From a virus, in IMG/VR virus record IMGVR_UViG_3300018044_000001, positions 1 to 64,000 of that record: 64,000 nucleotides of DNA; one strand, written 5' to 3'. Positions 21,195-29,493 of the stretch are shown here, one piece after another. The number at the start of each line of letters is the position of its first letter. The stretch's first letter is position 1. The position numbers and the translations under genes are program-made. The notes beneath the pieces are model-generated. The model saw nothing but the letters and a program-made list of their open reading frames with translations, was not told the DNA's origin and did no database searches.

Positions 21195-21246
21195 AAGCAA
21201 TGACTTTCAACAACCTATAGATTATAGTTATTTTCGTGCTGTATAA
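21187..21246 (+). CDS. Short ORF on a start hairpin, 19 aa
   Basis: GTG-TCT-GAAAG gives VSESNDFQQPIDYSYFRAV, then TAA. It is the last reading frame of the plus-strand block; possibly a remnant or just the cassette. Confidence 0.3.
   Translation: MSESNDFQQPIDYSYFRAV
21193..21208 (+). repeat. 16-nt start-associated hairpin, loop CAATGA
   Basis: GAAAG-N6-CTTTC at the end of the block. Then AACCTAT ... ATAGGTT can form a weak hairpin between the converging operons. Confidence 0.85.
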
Positions 21247-21296
21247 CCAATAGGTTATACTTTCAGATGTTGTGCTGCAGGATAGTCGGACGTGGG

Positions 21297-21836
21297 TCAA
21301 GTCTTTGTCTTTGCCAGCATCGACGCATGAATGGCCCCAATCCGTGCTGTAGCCATCGCAGCGGCGACAGGATTGATCTCCACCGTTAGTTGGTTGTCCT
21401 GTAGCGACTCGCCACCCGTGGACCAGTTGGTCGATCCACTGAAGTGCACTACGCCGTCGATGACGCCTTCCTTAAGGTGCATGATGGCACCCTTCTCCGA
21501 ACGACCGATAGCAACAGAACTGATCGGGTAGTCCTCGCCTGTCAGTAGCGTGCGCTCGTGTACGCCGCCCGCCTGCGAACTGTCGAGCGTGAGTTGCACG
21601 TAGACGTTCTCCGCGACCAGCTTGTCCTTGATGATCTGCGCGAGTTCGTCATCATCAAAACCGTACATGGCAAGAACTACACTACGACACGCCGCAGAGA
21701 TGACGGCCTTGAGTGCGCCATGCACGTCGTCTATGGGCGAGTAGAACGTGCGGCGGTCGGTCGGGTACCCGGGTGGGAACGGTGCGCACGCGTACTGGTC
21801 AAGTACCGACAGGTCTGTAAGGGGATGGACTATCAT
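21297..21836 (-). CDS. Phospholipase D-like (HKD) protein
   Basis: 179 aa. IMHLKEGVIDG fits HxKxxxxD, followed by FSGSTNWS, as in single-HKD nucleases of the Nuc type. N-terminal VVLAMYGFDDDELAQIIKDKL matches the core strand-helix. Such proteins act as dimers on DNA/RNA phosphodiesters or phospholipids. It is the last gene of the late operon. Confidence 0.85.
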   Translation of the reverse strand: MIVHPLTDLSVLDQYACAPFPPGYPTDRRTFYSPIDDVHGALKAVISAACRSVVLAMYGFDDDELAQIIKDKLVAENVYVQLTLDSSQAGGVHERTLLTGEDYPISSVAIGRSEKGAIMHLKEGVIDGVVHFSGSTNWSTGGESLQDNQLTVEINPVAAAMATARIGAIHASMLAKTKT

Positions 21837-21982
21837 GTGTGTTGTCTTTCGAATACCACGACCAGCCGGTCATCGTTACCACCCGACCACGAATGCAGTT
21901 TCCACTCCGTGCCGAGCATCTTGTTGAGCAGGGCTTCCAGTTCCTTGGTGGACCTGACCTCAACCACCTTGATCCACTTCAT
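21833..21982 (-). CDS. Small hypothetical protein, 49 aa
   Basis: ATG at 21982 (MKWIKVVEVRSTKELEALLNK) and a stop overlapping the PLD start. Ends LVVVFERQHT. Compact alpha/beta; function unknown. Confidence 0.6.
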   Translation of the reverse strand: MKWIKVVEVRSTKELEALLNKMLGTEWKLHSWSGGNDDRLVVVFERQHT

Positions 21983-21985
21983 GCG

Positions 21986-22141
21986 CTACGGGATCGGTAG
22001 GAATGATCCAGCGAACAAGCCAAGTCCGATGCCAAGGATGCACATCAGGTGATCAGCCGTGCTCCATGTCCCGCCTGTAATGGCAAGAATAGCGAGGATC
22101 AGAAAGGCAACGATAGAAAGGACGAGTAGGAATAACTTCAT
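21986..22141 (-). CDS. Two-helix membrane protein, holin candidate
   Basis: 51 aa, ATG after AAGGAGCACC. Two hydrophobic helices (LFLLVLSIVAFLILAILAI and LMCILGIGLGLFAG). Position beside endolysin and other membrane genes fits a holin, but no family match is claimed. Confidence 0.6.
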   Translation of the reverse strand: MKLFLLVLSIVAFLILAILAITGGTWSTADHLMCILGIGLGLFAGSFLPIP

Positions 22142-22149
22142 GGTGCTCC

Positions 22150-22461
22150 TTAAGTTGGTTGTGAGTTCCTGTTGGTGAGCCATTCTTCTGCCATATCGCC
22201 TAGAATGGTCCCGAGTATGGCGGCTAATGCGAGTGCGAGCAGGATTGACATTGACACGAGGCTGACGCCGTAGTGATAGATCGAGGCGCCACCCACGCCC
22301 ACCGCAAAAGCACTACCCACGTCGTGTCCTACTTCGGAGAGACTGGCGTATGTGCGGCGACGCCATGTACCGAACCTCTCGTTTGACAGGGCGTCGATCT
22401 TGATCGTCTCGCACACGTCCATGAATAGCATCGACACAAACACGATCAGGGCGATGAGCAT
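22150..22461 (-). CDS. Membrane protein, holin candidate
   Basis: 103 aa with an N-terminal helix (LIALIVFVSMLFM), a short central hydrophobic region and a third helix (LVSMSILLALALAAIL). Lysis-cassette position suggests a holin or spanin-like role; unproven. Confidence 0.6.
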   Translation of the reverse strand: MLIALIVFVSMLFMDVCETIKIDALSNERFGTWRRRTYASLSEVGHDVGSAFAVGVGGASIYHYGVSLVSMSILLALALAAILGTILGDMAEEWLTNRNSQPT

Positions 22462-22463
22462 CG

Positions 22464-22628
22464 CTACCCCAGCATCCTCTTGGCCATGTCAATGAGGTCT
22501 TGTTCGTCCTCAATGACCTCAAGGCGACGTAGTTTGATTGCTTCAAACAGAGAGTCAATGAACACGTGGCTGTGGTCGATTTTGGAGATGAGTTTCTGCA
22601 TCTCTAACGGTAATTCCTGCGGTGTCAT
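22464..22628 (-). CDS. Small soluble protein, 54 aa
   Basis: MTPQELPLEMQKLISKIDHS, all-helical, acidic. Start ATG at 22628. Lies among the lysis genes; function unknown. Confidence 0.55.
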   Translation of the reverse strand: MTPQELPLEMQKLISKIDHSHVFIDSLFEAIKLRRLEVIEDEQDLIDMAKRMLG

Positions 22629-22629
22629 C

Positions 22630-23025
22630 TTACGCCCCCTCTTTTGCAATCCGCTCGCGCACCTGTACGCGCGTTTCCAGTTTATCGATGCGCTGGAATA
22701 CCTCGCGTTCAACGGCGTCCGTATGACCCTTCTGCGTAGCTACGGTCACGATCAGAGCGTCAACTTTGGCTTCGGTGCGTGCCGCTGTATCGCCCAAACT
22801 TAGGCTCCCGCCACCGTTGGGCTTAACTTCAGTAAGGAGTCGGTCTAGCTTATCTTCTCGTACAGCTCGTGCGGACAACCAACGGTTGATGCTGATACCA
22901 GCACCAATGATGATGCCGATACCGATGAGGATATAGATCCAGTTGTATTCCATCGTACCAGAACCGAGCGTGACCCTCGCTAGTACGGCATAGTAAGCGG
23001 CTACCCCGCTAGCCGTGGCGATCAT
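22630..23025 (-). CDS. DUF2746-like membrane protein of the lysis region
   Basis: 131 aa from the ATG at 23025 (ATGA overlap with the endolysin stop). Membrane helix YILIGIGIIIGAGISI near residue 32, then a coiled C-terminal half with LLTEVKPNGGGSL, which recalls DUF2746 proteins of mycobacteriophages. Starts at 23043 or 22953 are alternatives. Confidence 0.6.
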   Translation of the reverse strand: MIATASGVAAYYAVLARVTLGSGTMEYNWIYILIGIGIIIGAGISINRWLSARAVREDKLDRLLTEVKPNGGGSLSLGDTAARTEAKVDALIVTVATQKGHTDAVEREVFQRIDKLETRVQVRERIAKEGA

Positions 23026-23693
23026 GCCATTAATGCCTTCCATGTCTGGTTGCCGACTATGCCGTCAACGGTGATTTCTTCTGCCATCTGAAAATACTCG
23101 ACCGCGAGCTTCGTGCGAGGACCAAAGATTCCGTCGACGCCACCAGGCTTCAACGCTTCACCCTGTCCGTGAGCGACAAGCCGTTGCTGACAGAGCTTGA
23201 CCGCTGAACTGTGCATGTACGGCGTGGCGAGATACAACGTCGGTTCGGATGGTGGCGGAACGACCTTACCCCACAGGGCGGGACGGATAGCCCCGTAGTA
23301 ACTGAGACCGTCGTGACCGTTGGTGACGGTCGGGATGAACGTGTTATATCGCACACCATATTGCTCGTCATAGGCGTCGATCATGGTGTACGCGCCGCTG
23401 ACGACGCCAGTGTAGATACCTGTGTGTCCCGGCCTCGGTGGTACTAGTTCCCCGCCGCGGAAGTAGACGAAATCACCAGGCTCTAGTGCCCCCTTGACGC
23501 GAGGTGCCTGCGGGACATTGAACTGCTCTGCCGATCCGTGTGCCATCTCGACGCCGATGGATTGCGCTGCCATCATCGTCAGACCTGAGCAGTCCCACGC
23601 GTTCGGTCCCGCGGCACCGTACACATAAGGCTTGCCTAGTTGCGCCTTAGCGAAGGCGACCAGTTGATTCTGGTACTGCGTGACGGTCGGCAT
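23022..23693 (-). CDS. Endolysin: NlpC/P60 peptidase plus peptidoglycan-binding domain
   Basis: 223 aa. ATG at 23693 after GAGAAAGG. N-terminal GKPYVYGAAGPNAWDCSGLTM has the catalytic Cys; His lies in RPGHTGIYTG. Residues about 150-223 (VKLCQQRLVAHGQGEALKPG, VDGIFGPRTKLAVEYFQ) form PG_binding_1. Cuts cell-wall stem peptides at lysis. Confidence 0.9.
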   Translation of the reverse strand: MPTVTQYQNQLVAFAKAQLGKPYVYGAAGPNAWDCSGLTMMAAQSIGVEMAHGSAEQFNVPQAPRVKGALEPGDFVYFRGGELVPPRPGHTGIYTGVVSGAYTMIDAYDEQYGVRYNTFIPTVTNGHDGLSYYGAIRPALWGKVVPPPSEPTLYLATPYMHSSAVKLCQQRLVAHGQGEALKPGGVDGIFGPRTKLAVEYFQMAEEITVDGIVGNQTWKALMA

Positions 23694-23719
23694 GACTAAC
23701 CTTTCTCGGCAGGGATTAC

Positions 23720-24655
23720 TTAAGCTGGCGTATAAACCGTGGCCCAGTCGACCTGCATGTTCACGACGGCCGGCGTGGAAGCGTTGACAGGGACGTTGTT
23801 GCTGCCCCAATCGAGGGTCTCGATCTGCATGAACAGCTTCATCGGCTGGACGAGACTGTTCGGGTCCGACGGGTTCGTGTCGGGATTCGGCTTCGTGTAC
23901 CAGACCACCCCGTCGACCAGGTAGCTGATGGTCGACGCGTTCCACTCGACGCCGTAGGTGTGCCACTGCGTCGCGTCAGTCGAGCTGTTCGTCTCATACT
24001 CCTGCTCGTTATCAGCACCCCAGTGTGTCGAAGCCTGAAAGAGAAGACGGGTGTTGTTCAGCCCCTTGCCGTCCTCGTAGAGGTCGAGCTCTGGCGGCCA
24101 GTTGTCCAGCCCGATCATGCCGAGGCACATCGTCACGCCGGTGCCGCCGTCACAGCGGGCACGCACGAGGGCAACGCCTGAGGTGTAGCCGACGCGGGTA
24201 CTCAACCCTGTCCCTGCGCGGTTGGTGCCACTCTTGGCGCCATCGGCAGCAGCGTCGACGTAGTTCGACAACGTGGCGATGCTGTTGGCGACCGAGCCGT
24301 GGCTGGACAGGAACGGGCCGAACTGCTGGTTGATGTCCTGGTAAAACCCGTTCCACGTTGTCTCGTTGAGTGAAGTTCCGAGAAAATCATCAGCAAGAAC
24401 CTGCGTGAAGCCTGGATAGGCGTTCGGTCCCGGCATGGTCGTGGTGGGCGGCGGTGGTGGAGGCGGTGGAGGTGCCACAGGATTGGCTGCCAGCCACGCC
24501 GTAGCGGCAGCACTTGCGGCGACAACCGTTGCGTGCGTTGCTAGAGCCAGGCGCTTGACTGCCCCGGTCGTGTCTGCTGCGATCTTCACGAAGGCCGTCG
24601 ATGCGGCATCCAATGCCGTGCGGTCAGACTGGACCTGTGCTTGTGGCGTCGTCAT
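23720..24655 (-). CDS. GH16-like glycan-binding/hydrolase virion protein
   Basis: 311 aa. Helical N-terminus, proline linker (PPPPPPPPP near residue 63), then a concanavalin-like domain with WPPELDLYEDG, matching ExDxxE of glycoside hydrolase 16, plus QWHTYGVEWN and a jelly-roll end. Probably attacks or binds host surface polysaccharide. Whether it is in the particle or part of lysis is not readable. Confidence 0.8.
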   Translation of the reverse strand: MTTPQAQVQSDRTALDAASTAFVKIAADTTGAVKRLALATHATVVAASAAATAWLAANPVAPPPPPPPPPTTTMPGPNAYPGFTQVLADDFLGTSLNETTWNGFYQDINQQFGPFLSSHGSVANSIATLSNYVDAAADGAKSGTNRAGTGLSTRVGYTSGVALVRARCDGGTGVTMCLGMIGLDNWPPELDLYEDGKGLNNTRLLFQASTHWGADNEQEYETNSSTDATQWHTYGVEWNASTISYLVDGVVWYTKPNPDTNPSDPNSLVQPMKLFMQIETLDWGSNNVPVNASTPAVVNMQVDWATVYTPA

Positions 24656-25215
24656 AGTTCCTTGCTTTCGGGTGGAGTTGCATTGAGAATGCGAGCGAGA
24701 TCAGCGGGCATACAAATGACCGTCGCCACATCTGCTACCAAACCAACGGGTATCCATGCCTCGCACGCGTAGGCAGAACAAATCAAGTGATTCCCGTCAC
24801 CGAGTACGAGCCGCGTGTGAAAGATTGAGTTCAGTGTCTCCGCAAATATGGTCAGAAACCCATACTTGACGCCGAGCTTGGTTCGCACGTAGTTGAGCGT
24901 CACGGCGATTTGATCGCCCATCACGAGGGGAGATACGACCGCATACAGCAGGTGTTTGTAATCCGCGATGGCCGTCAACACGATCCCGTGCGGTCCGGCC
25001 TCGGCGATGGTTTCGTTGTCTACGAAGATGGCGGCATGGTTGGCCCACGCGTAGGCGCGGTCCGTCCTGCGCAACCACTCGCCGAAGCGAATGGCGCGCG
25101 GGATGAAGCCGCTTTTCTTGAGCAGCAACATGTCGCCGGGTTGCGCGTCGGTACACGCAACGTTCTCGGGGAACCAGCGTATCGTGTGCAGTGGTACGCA
25201 GACCAAACTAGTCAC
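24652..25215 (-). CDS. Permuted papain-like (YiiX/NlpC-like) cysteine hydrolase
   Basis: 187 aa. QPGDMLLLKKSG, WANHAAIFVDNETIAEAGP (catalytic His) and then ICSAYACEAW (Cys) give the His-before-Cys order of circularly permuted NlpC/P60 folds. Overlaps neighbours by four bases. Likely a cell-wall or lipid amidase; substrate unknown. Confidence 0.7.
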   Translation of the reverse strand: MTSLVCVPLHTIRWFPENVACTDAQPGDMLLLKKSGFIPRAIRFGEWLRRTDRAYAWANHAAIFVDNETIAEAGPHGIVLTAIADYKHLLYAVVSPLVMGDQIAVTLNYVRTKLGVKYGFLTIFAETLNSIFHTRLVLGDGNHLICSAYACEAWIPVGLVADVATVICMPADLARILNATPPESKEL

Positions 25216-26033
25216 AGTTGCTTGATGTCGGCTTCAAGTGCCGCAATCTTTAGACTGGTCGGTCCTTTGCCTGCCTTGATTGCTTGGTCGCTTACGCACG
25301 CGTAGGCTTCATCGAGGTAGTTCGATAGAAACTCTTCGGTCACGCCAATGAGTGCACCCCACGTAACTGCCCAGAACATCTTGGTTGGCGAGTCATACCC
25401 AGTAAGCAACACGTCATGTCCACCGAGAATCTGTGAACCCGGCACGTACGTCCACGTGTGCGGGAACTGGTCCTCAGCAGACTGTGGCAACTGGACGCCA
25501 ACGTTCGCAGATCCACACAGGTAGATGGCGTTCTTAACATCATCGAGATTGGTATAGTCGACAGGTGCATACGCGCCGAGCTTGATGCCGTTGAATGCCG
25601 TCTTCGTCCACGTTGTGAACGCGGTGCTGATCTCAAGGCCGGTGTCGTACTGGTCAGGGTTGGTGAACAGTTGCTCGGGCGTGCAACCGGCTAGTTTGCA
25701 GTACACCTCTACGTCTGTATTCGATGACCATGCTGCGTCTTGTGGACCATGCGAGCCGAAGTTATAGTTGTTGCTCAACGTGAAGTGGTCGAACCCGCCA
25801 CCTACGACGCAATCGCCACAGCCACCCCAACCAGGAGGCACACCAGGAAGCGTCACGGTCGGATCTGGACCGTTCGCGGCCATGCCCCAAGGAACCGTGA
25901 CCCTGGCGCCGTAGTGCGCGTGCGGCGGTGGCGCGGGTAGTGCCTCCTCAAAGTACGTCTTGAAATCTGGCAGGTCGGGTCGCTTTGCTGCGAGCTTGCC
26001 GAGCAAACCGTGGGCCGTGCTAGGTACAGTCAT
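25212..26033 (-). CDS. Papain-like-fold protein, possible cysteine peptidase
   Basis: 273 aa. WGGCGDCVVGGGFDH near residue 70 and GGHDVLLTGYDSPTKMFWAVTWG near 205 resemble the Cys and His/Asn segments of C1/C39-like peptidases often found near phage tail genes. ATG after AAGGAGAG and a start-type hairpin. Third cysteine-hydrolase-like gene in a row. Confidence 0.6.
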   Translation of the reverse strand: MTVPSTAHGLLGKLAAKRPDLPDFKTYFEEALPAPPPHAHYGARVTVPWGMAANGPDPTVTLPGVPPGWGGCGDCVVGGGFDHFTLSNNYNFGSHGPQDAAWSSNTDVEVYCKLAGCTPEQLFTNPDQYDTGLEISTAFTTWTKTAFNGIKLGAYAPVDYTNLDDVKNAIYLCGSANVGVQLPQSAEDQFPHTWTYVPGSQILGGHDVLLTGYDSPTKMFWAVTWGALIGVTEEFLSNYLDEAYACVSDQAIKAGKGPTSLKIAALEADIKQL

Positions 26034-26051
26034 TTCTCTCCTTGGTTGTGT

Positions 26052-26067
26052 GAAAGTCCATGCTTTC
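26052..26067 (-). repeat. Start-associated hairpin in the late operon
   Basis: GAAAG-N6-CTTTC (palindromic, so also present on the minus strand with loop CATGGA) upstream of the ribosome site of the 26033 gene; the only copy seen in the late operon. Confidence 0.8.
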
Positions 26068-26076
26068 TACTGCGGA

Positions 26077-27057
26077 TTAAATCGCTAGGCCAGCAACAGC
26101 AGCGGGAAACGTAATGGTGTAGTCAATCACGCCGGTTGACAGGTTGATGCGCTGTGCCGTTGATCCAATGCCGACCCATGCATGATCGCCGTCAGGGTCA
26201 AGACAAATACCGCCCGATAGTCCGCTGACGGGCCAATATGCACCAGCGACATTGCTCGTTGTCGTAGCTGCGATATACCCGTCGATAGTATCGCAATACC
26301 AGATCGTTCCGTTGTCGGCCGTGAGTGCTAGCCATGATGCGTTTATGGTGGAAAGATACTCGCTGATCGTGTAGGAATTGCTCTCTATCTGGGCCTGTGT
26401 CACGACATAGATGAAGCCAGTGCGAAGGTCTGATACGTAGACAGTATTGCCGCCACCCTTCACGACAAGGAGTCCACAGAAAGCCCCTGTGCCACCACCC
26501 GGAACCACAACGCTTCCAAAGGCTTCATATGCATACCCGACCATCACCGCGGACTTGTGGCTCGGGGCGTCTGTTACACCGCCCGTCCCGGCAGAGGAGT
26601 AGGAGTGAGGAAGTTCGTAGTCCCCCGTCGCCCAGTCGTATTGTCCCGCCTGGCCCCCGGCAGAAAAGCTCCAACCCCCGAACGAGTTGTAGTAGACGGT
26701 CCCATAAGGCCCTGGGTTCGGGCCACCGATGAAGCTGGGCCAACCCGTAAGGGATTCGCCCGAGACCCCGACCCAGACGACCCCCCACGAGACGATGTGC
26801 GGTCTCGTCTGGCCCTCGATGTAGGTCGCGTAGACGACGCAGGTCACGGCCACAATGTCGCCGCTGGGTGAAAGTTGCACGTTGGATGGCGTCGTGTTCG
26901 GTGCGTAAAAATCGAAGACAGGACTGAGTGTTGGCAAATAGTCACCAGGAGGAAACAGGTAGTCTTGAAGACTGATCGCAGTACCCGTCACAAGCGAACT
27001 CGTATTAGCGGGTTGAATCGTACCCAAACTCGGGATTGCAGCCCAAAGAATGCCCAT
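26077..27057 (-). CDS. Beta-propeller-like minor tail protein
   Basis: 326 aa. Repeating blade-like segments (GNTVYVSDLRTGFIYVV, NGTIWYCDTIDGYI, GDHAWVGIGSTAQRINL) with Gly-rich turns. Lies just downstream of the tail-tip genes, so probably a distal tail or adsorption protein. Confidence 0.6.
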   Translation of the reverse strand: MGILWAAIPSLGTIQPANTSSLVTGTAISLQDYLFPPGDYLPTLSPVFDFYAPNTTPSNVQLSPSGDIVAVTCVVYATYIEGQTRPHIVSWGVVWVGVSGESLTGWPSFIGGPNPGPYGTVYYNSFGGWSFSAGGQAGQYDWATGDYELPHSYSSAGTGGVTDAPSHKSAVMVGYAYEAFGSVVVPGGGTGAFCGLLVVKGGGNTVYVSDLRTGFIYVVTQAQIESNSYTISEYLSTINASWLALTADNGTIWYCDTIDGYIAATTTSNVAGAYWPVSGLSGGICLDPDGDHAWVGIGSTAQRINLSTGVIDYTITFPAAVAGLAI

Positions 27058-27509
27058 TAGAACGCGTGGATGAACCAGGTCAAGTTGGCTGCACTTGACC
27101 CACCGTACACGTCAACCGAAACCTGGAAGTAATCAGTCAATGTACCGGGAATGGTCCATGCCCCTGTGCCTGGACATTGCGCTAACGCTTGAGTCAACCC
27201 TGACGGAATCGTGATCGTTGTGAACTCCGTTCCGTTCAGCCAGAAACCAAGCGTCATGTCATTACTACTTGAATCTGCCGTACCAAGCACTCCAGATACG
27301 GCGTACACATACCCGCTGTAATTGCGGGGCAAATGATACGAGACGCCAGGACCGAGAAGAGCGACCGCGCCTGGATAACTGAAGCCCATGTACACGGCAA
27401 TAGGGCCAGGCGGGTTGTTAGTAATGTTGGTGAAGCCAGATGCCGTGCGCGGTCCAAGTGCACGCAGACTAGGCGGGTATGGTGGAGCGGGGTTTAGTTG
27501 GTCAGTCAT
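27057..27509 (-). CDS. Minor tail protein, 150 aa
   Basis: ATG at 27509 overlaps the stop of the previous gene by four bases. Pro-rich N-terminus, then beta-sheet-rich body (GYVYAVSGVLG, TLGFWLNGTEFTTITIP, YFQVSVDVYGG). Position indicates tail tip. Confidence 0.65.
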   Translation of the reverse strand: MTDQLNPAPPYPPSLRALGPRTASGFTNITNNPPGPIAVYMGFSYPGAVALLGPGVSYHLPRNYSGYVYAVSGVLGTADSSSNDMTLGFWLNGTEFTTITIPSGLTQALAQCPGTGAWTIPGTLTDYFQVSVDVYGGSSAANLTWFIHAF

Positions 27510-29467
27510 AATGAGTTCAGTAGTTCGTAGGGACTGAGCACGTAGTTCGTGACCCACTTATCTGGCATCGTGACGGTATGCCCAATAGCCTCAATGACGT
27601 TATCCTGTGCAAACACAGCGGTATGTGGCAGTCCCGTACCTGGTGCGTTAGCCCTGACGAAATGCACGACATCCCACAGTCCCAGGCCGAGCATGTACGG
27701 CAGGTTCGCTCCACCATTGGCTGTGGATGCAAGATCAACACTCATCACGCGGACCTGCGATGCTTTGTAGCGTTGCAGCAGCCACGCCGCCAAGTCGGCC
27801 GACGCCTGATCTGGATTGTCTCCCGCTGCTGTCGCGAACAGAAGACCGGTCAAACCACCCGTAGGACCGACACGTTGACCGAATTGTACAACACCGCCTG
27901 GATCAGCAGCAACCTGTGGATTGCCATTCTGTCTCGTCACGCTGATGATCGGCCACACGTCCTCATCATCGCGGACGATCTGTGGCTTGGGTTCATAGTT
28001 GCAGTTGATCACTCCGTCAACAGATGCGGCAGCCATATCAGTGAAGGCAACTACCGGACTAGGGTTGGATATGATGTAGTCACGATCGTAGAAGGTCACC
28101 CTGCCTGTCGGACTGACGAACAGCAACCCGTCTTCTGTTTGTTGGATGGATGTCATGTAACTGAACGCGCTGGTCCCAGTAACGGGGCTTGTCTCTGGTT
28201 GCAGGTCCACACAAGACACGGATGCAGGCAACGATGGGGGCAACAGTGACGGATCAGTGACACCAGCGACCGTCAGACAGTCCACGATGCGCGCGTACGA
28301 TGTCTCGATCTTGGAGAAATATGACCCGGCGTTGTAGTGACCCGTAATGTCGGGACGCACAGAATAGACGGCCATCTGACCAAGCAGGCCGGGATAGCTG
28401 GGCTGCCAATACGCAGACGCCGTAGTGTTGTTGTAGTAGCCACCGAAGACCACGCTGGCGGCAATCTCGGTGATGCCAGGCCCGACACTGGCCGCATCGC
28501 AATAGATACCGAACTCACCCGCGACAATGTGATGCCACTTGCCGTCATTGAACGTACACGGCGCACCCACGCTGGCGGTGACGACGCTGCCTGACATCGT
28601 TTGCCAGATCAGTTGTGGTGTTGCAAAGTCAGCGACCAACGCGGCCGAAGTATCCATCGCTTCGTAGATGTACGCGTGCTGATCGCGGTTCATACCGGTT
28701 GCCTTAGCAGGCACCTGCGTCCAGAACTCAAGCGCGTTATTTGTGCCACCTAAGTCGCACCAGAAATATCCCTGCGGGTTAGGCGAAGATGACCCGTCGC
28801 CAAGGGATACAGCGGTTGACGTGTCATAAAGGATCGGACCCTGATACCCGTAGCCAACGTTATCGGGCATACCAGGGGTCAGTCCGTAGTCATCGGCGAG
28901 CAGTGTGTGCTCGTTGCCAGAATAGTCCTTGGTCCACTCTGGCCCTAATATCCAGTACGCTGCCGGAGAGTCATAGAGCACGGCGTTTTCATACAGGCCG
29001 TTTGCCGTTGATTCGCCACCCAACGAGTTAGCGCATCCTGACGAGTTGAGCGATACCTGTGCCAACCATCCCAACAGGTCGGTAGCCTGTAGCGTCACAT
29101 CACTGTTAACAGCATCAGGATCAATCTCATTGACAGAGTTGATATATCCGTAGAAGATCGGGTATGTCACGCTGTGCCACGTCGCCGTGATCTTGATGGG
29201 CACCATCGGTACAAGCGGATACGGGAACGTCGCGTCCGTGATCGGAGAGGCGTTGTACGGTGTCCACGGCGCAAACGTCGCTGTGCGGTTGGTCAGTGTC
29301 ATCGTCAGTGTCGTCGCTTGGATCTGGTCCAACTCATGCTGACGACCAGCCTTGGTGTTGAACGACTGGACGTATTCCGAGATGTCGAGCCATTCGGCGA
29401 CATCATCGAACAGGAGCGTGTATGTTAGCGGTATTTCAACCGCAATGGTCGGCATCTGGAGACTCAT
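27506..29467 (-). CDS. Minor tail protein (distal tail/baseplate type) with LamG-like insert
   Basis: 653 aa, ATG at 29467 after AAAGGGGG. N-terminal WLDISEYVQSFNTKAGR, LTLTNRTATFAPW and FYGYINSVNE are typical of phage minor tail proteins following the tape measure. Residues about 190-360 (GYFWCDLGGTNNALEFWTQV, GKWHHIVAGEFG) look like a concanavalin/LamG fold. Confidence 0.8.
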   Translation of the reverse strand: MSLQMPTIAVEIPLTYTLLFDDVAEWLDISEYVQSFNTKAGRQHELDQIQATTLTMTLTNRTATFAPWTPYNASPITDATFPYPLVPMVPIKITATWHSVTYPIFYGYINSVNEIDPDAVNSDVTLQATDLLGWLAQVSLNSSGCANSLGGESTANGLYENAVLYDSPAAYWILGPEWTKDYSGNEHTLLADDYGLTPGMPDNVGYGYQGPILYDTSTAVSLGDGSSSPNPQGYFWCDLGGTNNALEFWTQVPAKATGMNRDQHAYIYEAMDTSAALVADFATPQLIWQTMSGSVVTASVGAPCTFNDGKWHHIVAGEFGIYCDAASVGPGITEIAASVVFGGYYNNTTASAYWQPSYPGLLGQMAVYSVRPDITGHYNAGSYFSKIETSYARIVDCLTVAGVTDPSLLPPSLPASVSCVDLQPETSPVTGTSAFSYMTSIQQTEDGLLFVSPTGRVTFYDRDYIISNPSPVVAFTDMAAASVDGVINCNYEPKPQIVRDDEDVWPIISVTRQNGNPQVAADPGGVVQFGQRVGPTGGLTGLLFATAAGDNPDQASADLAAWLLQRYKASQVRVMSVDLASTANGGANLPYMLGLGLWDVVHFVRANAPGTGLPHTAVFAQDNVIEAIGHTVTMPDKWVTNYVLSPYELLNSL

Positions 29468-29493
29468 GACACACCCCCTTTATTCACGGGTGA

